A program made the position numbers and the translations under genes. A stretch of DNA of 64,000 bases from Elmis aenea (Eukaryota > Arthropoda > Insecta > Coleoptera > Elmidae): contig OX393579.1 of NCBI GenBank assembly GCA_947652605.1, forward strand, positions 62,001 through 126,000. Direction: 5' to 3'. Numbering within the stretch: the first letter of the stretch is position 1; every line of letters starts with the position of its first letter. A model generated the notes under the pieces. That model saw only the letters and a list, made by a program, of their open reading frames with translations, was not told the DNA's origin and did no database searches. Below are positions 60,962 to 64,000 of this stretch, piece after piece.

Positions 60962-63900
60962 CAGTCTCTTACAAATTTGTTAAAACGGTTTAATGATTTA
61001 AGAATAAGTAAGCAACTGCAAAGAAACGAGTCTCAAAACTGTTCCATTATTTCTAAAATCTTCTTTAATAGATAAGATTTTTAAATAGAATTATTTATAT
61101 AAAAACTTCTTTGATTTTTTACTATTCTGTGAGTGCACATTCTTCAAAAAATTGTGTCCAACCTAGGGTTGCCAAATTTTGAAAAACCAAATCCTGGACA
61201 GTTCCTGGGCCTGGCAACCCTAGGTCTAACCTGATCATTATTTGGCAAATTGCAAATATGAGTAACATAAATCTTTTTATTGTCTATTTCGCGTTTATTC
61301 CGGCAATTTTAAATTTACAAATGCAATCGAATTTAACAAATGTGAGTTTATTTTCACAGCCTTATCGCATTTTAACACGTTTCTCTTCATACGCTAATAA
61401 AAGTTTCTCCGAGTCATTAATAATCCTAACACAATTTTTTAACGTGCAAAGTGCAGCTTATCTGCACACTTTATAACGGCACTAAATTCAGCAATGGCTC
61501 GTGTAATAAATGTGGTTTTGTGAATTATTAATAATGCACGGTATTTATCAAACCATAAACGTAAAGTAATGACCGCCATGCACGTACACAATAAGCCATT
61601 AAAGATGTTTTTCGATTCGTACGTATGTGTGGGCCGAAGTACAGCCGGGGTTGGCTGTTTACAAATTGAATTCGATACTTGAATTCATGAAACCCCAACG
61701 CTTGCTCGAACTATAATTAGAATAATAATAATAGCGACACATTTTTAGCGAACTAAGAATGGCTGGATATAAAATATTGCAGAACAAGTCGGGCGTAACA
61801 GGCTAACATGAACCCACATCGCACGAAATAAAAATTGTCAGCGCAGAAATTTTTTTGACGAAAATATCAATATTTAAAAAAAAAAACAAAGGTTACCAAG
61901 AATATATCTCGACAAAAATAACTGAAATTAATTTTAAACAGCCTCGACTATTTCGGTCGATCTTAAGATACCGATTTTTGGATTATTTGGGCTTCACAAG
62001 AACCTTTTAAAATTATACTTTTACTAAATCGGTGTCTTTCCATCGTCCTTTACAAGAACAACCTATATAAAAAAATAAAAAAGCAATTCAACTTAATTTT
62101 AAGTACCGAAATTAAAAAACGTTTACGTTAATTTAAATAAAAATTATGTGCCATTGTATTCGATCACAAAAACAATATACATATGTATGTATGCATTTTT
62201 TATCGATTAAGGCATAATTTGTAGGAAAAAACGTTTTAAAAACAATTTTCAAGAACCCAAATCAAGTTGTTGCATATATCTAAGCATATCCCAAATGTAG
62301 ATTACAAAAATTATTGTAAATTCATGCTGTTTCAGGTGATTACTAATTGATAACAGAAGGTTTATTTATTGGTACAGCAAAGCAAATTAATACTCTTGAA
62401 AAATTTATAACATAATAAATTGATTAGGCATTTAAAAATCTATTACAAAACAAAGCGGTTCTTAATCAACGTCAAACGATATTTAAAATATTTAAATATT
62501 CAATTTAAGCACCTATTTCTTCACCAAAAACAATAATTTACCTAGACCTATGTTCATTCTGTATAATTTTTTTTACACGCAGCATTTAAAATGCAAATCT
62601 ATGGCGAAATCCAAGTTTTAAAAATTTAATTTATTTTAAGTTCATTGAATACTTTAAGACACCCAATAAAAGAAATGTTAACTGCAGTTGTTATACTAAT
62701 TACATTTTTAAACAAATGGTAAAGTATCAAACATTATTTACTAAGCAAAATCGATTTACTAAAAATTATTCCATAAGAGTTCTTAAATCATTCGATAAAT
62801 ACCATTATTTAGCTTTAATATACGATTTAATGTACAATAAAAAAAATGAGTGAACAGTACAATTACAAAGAACCAAATATAACGCAGGTCATTCTGACCT
62901 TGTTCATACACAATTAACAAAGGAAAAAGCTTTATCGAAGCATTAGTTTCGAACAAATGCTAATCGAAACAAATTTGTTAGCATACTTATACAATTGTTT
63001 TTACATTTTCCATGCGATGAAAAAATAAATTAACGCCTTGAAATTAATTATCATTGCAAGCTTTTGTGAAATAACATTTGAATAATTGAAAACTTGCCGC
63101 AACAAAAAAAAAATTAGGAGCACTGAGGAGTTCATCGCCTTCAAAATTGAAAATACACCCACAGAAATTATGAGAGAATTGTGAAGCTAAATAATTTTTA
63201 TTGTTAAGGTAACCCACATACACAATTTCATTGTCAGATTATTGATTTCATCGCGATCTACACACAGACTTATCACGGCCGTTACGCATATTTTACAAAC
63301 GGCTTTTTACCGAACAAACTTGCAATTATTTGATATCATCGGTCTTTTCTGCACGAAGGAGTACTTGTCGGCGAACAATATATCACAGAAAATTAGTGCC
63401 CAGTCGTTAAGTAATTTTTTGCTTAAACGAATCAAGAAAGTAACTCACGCACCAAGGTCTTTCAGATTGAACGAAGTTGAGGAAATAATTTTAGACTTAA
63501 TTTTTAGTATAATCAGCACTTACACACATAGGAATAGGAGTGTTACGTGTTCCAAATCGTTGAGTGCACATTTTTCATTATTTTTAGACGTAGTTCTTTA
63601 AAGTCTCATGTTTAAAATTCAATTTTATAACAACAGAAACGGCATTTTTACAAACACACACAATATTTCTCACAGCGAAACAAGATAAATTTGACATTTT
63701 GACTTTGCTGTAAGTAGATTTTAATGAACTGACAATAACCTTTGGCTAATCTTCAAAACCTGCTTTTATCTCGGGTAGTTTTAAACAAACTATCTTTATT
63801 CCAACGGATTCTTGATTTTTTTTAAGGTACCTACTCACAGTAAATCAGAAAGTTTAAAATACTACGCTATTTCAAATAATTTTAGTATTGCCGTCCAAGA

Positions 63901-64000
63901 ATGCTTCCATTGCTTGAAACGTTATAAATTAGTGTTGGTATTCTGTACGACATGAAATTTAGTGAATATTAAACTTGGTTTTCGGTCGACCAATTTAAAC
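60962..64000. other. AT-rich non-coding stretch
   Basis: No gene is supported apart from the miniature element at 61164-61222. The + frame at 63242-63601 (119 codons) has no motif, starts without an ATG and follows AT codon bias. An ATAC/GTAT-type patch lies near 62175-62200. Confidence 0.5.
61164..61222. mobile_element. Miniature 59-bp hAT-like element
   Basis: The ends TAGGGTTGCCA and TGGCAACCCTA are perfect 11-base inverted repeats. The flanks GTCCAACC (61156-61163) and GTCTAACC (61224-61231) match at 7 of 8 positions, with one extra G on the right. End sequence and 8-bp flank suggest a hAT deletion derivative, though the length is close to the minimum possible. Confidence 0.5.

Noticed and set aside
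63242..63601. 119-codon + strand open frame
   Set aside because: It does not begin with ATG, follows local AT codon bias and shows no recognisable motif.

Overview
This 64-kb window is AT-rich, CpG-containing eukaryotic DNA with large gene-poor stretches. It holds many short fragments of eukaryotic DNA transposons and no bacterial-style operons. Exon candidates carry GT/AG-type boundaries. The mix of hAT, piggyBac, PIF/Harbinger, Helentron-like and TATACAGGGTG-ended foldback elements suggests an insect, perhaps a beetle or related group; that placement is an inference from repeat style, not from a host marker gene. I found no tRNA, rRNA or CRISPR array.

Host coding content is sparse. The best candidate exon is 51714-51941 (- strand): one open frame, a T-rich acceptor and a CAG|GTAAGG donor. 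Weaker candidates are 6717-6917 (- strand, very GC-biased third codon positions, hydrophobic), 12942-13048 (+ strand, GTAAGT donor), 2936-3322 and 53521-53750 (strand unclear). None could be assigned to a known family by eye. They may be exons of one or more genes with very long introns.

Most of what can be recognised is mobile DNA. From left to right: a 1.8-kb near-palindromic foldback (3536-5363); a degenerate tandem duplication (7396-7735); one copy of a dispersed repeat (13791-14001, second copy 31923-32132); a 0.7-kb foldback of a second family (15023-15738); a non-autonomous hAT-like element with a perfect 8-bp target duplication (20164-21036), which itself carries a foldback fragment; a four-copy MITE-like family (27.2, 28.8, 49.6 and 57.9 kb); another foldback (32354-33120); a Helentron-like element inserted in a diverged foldback copy (38397-38658); a TA-flanked MITE (41628-41858); a decayed piggyBac with TTAA flanks (42968-44103); a nearly complete 2.9-kb hAT with a BED-finger transposase (54386-57306); and a PIF/Harbinger remnant (59220-60961) interrupted by a third TATACAGGG foldback (59625-60558).

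The most unusual structures are these. A perfect 61-bp-arm palindrome lies upstream of the hAT transposase start. Three unrelated transposons each carry arrays of short palindromes next to their ends (TTACCGGTAA, GATTTAAATC, GGTGGTAC...GTACCACC). The foldbacks are nested and modular. The Helentron can be read against an empty-site homologue elsewhere in the same window.
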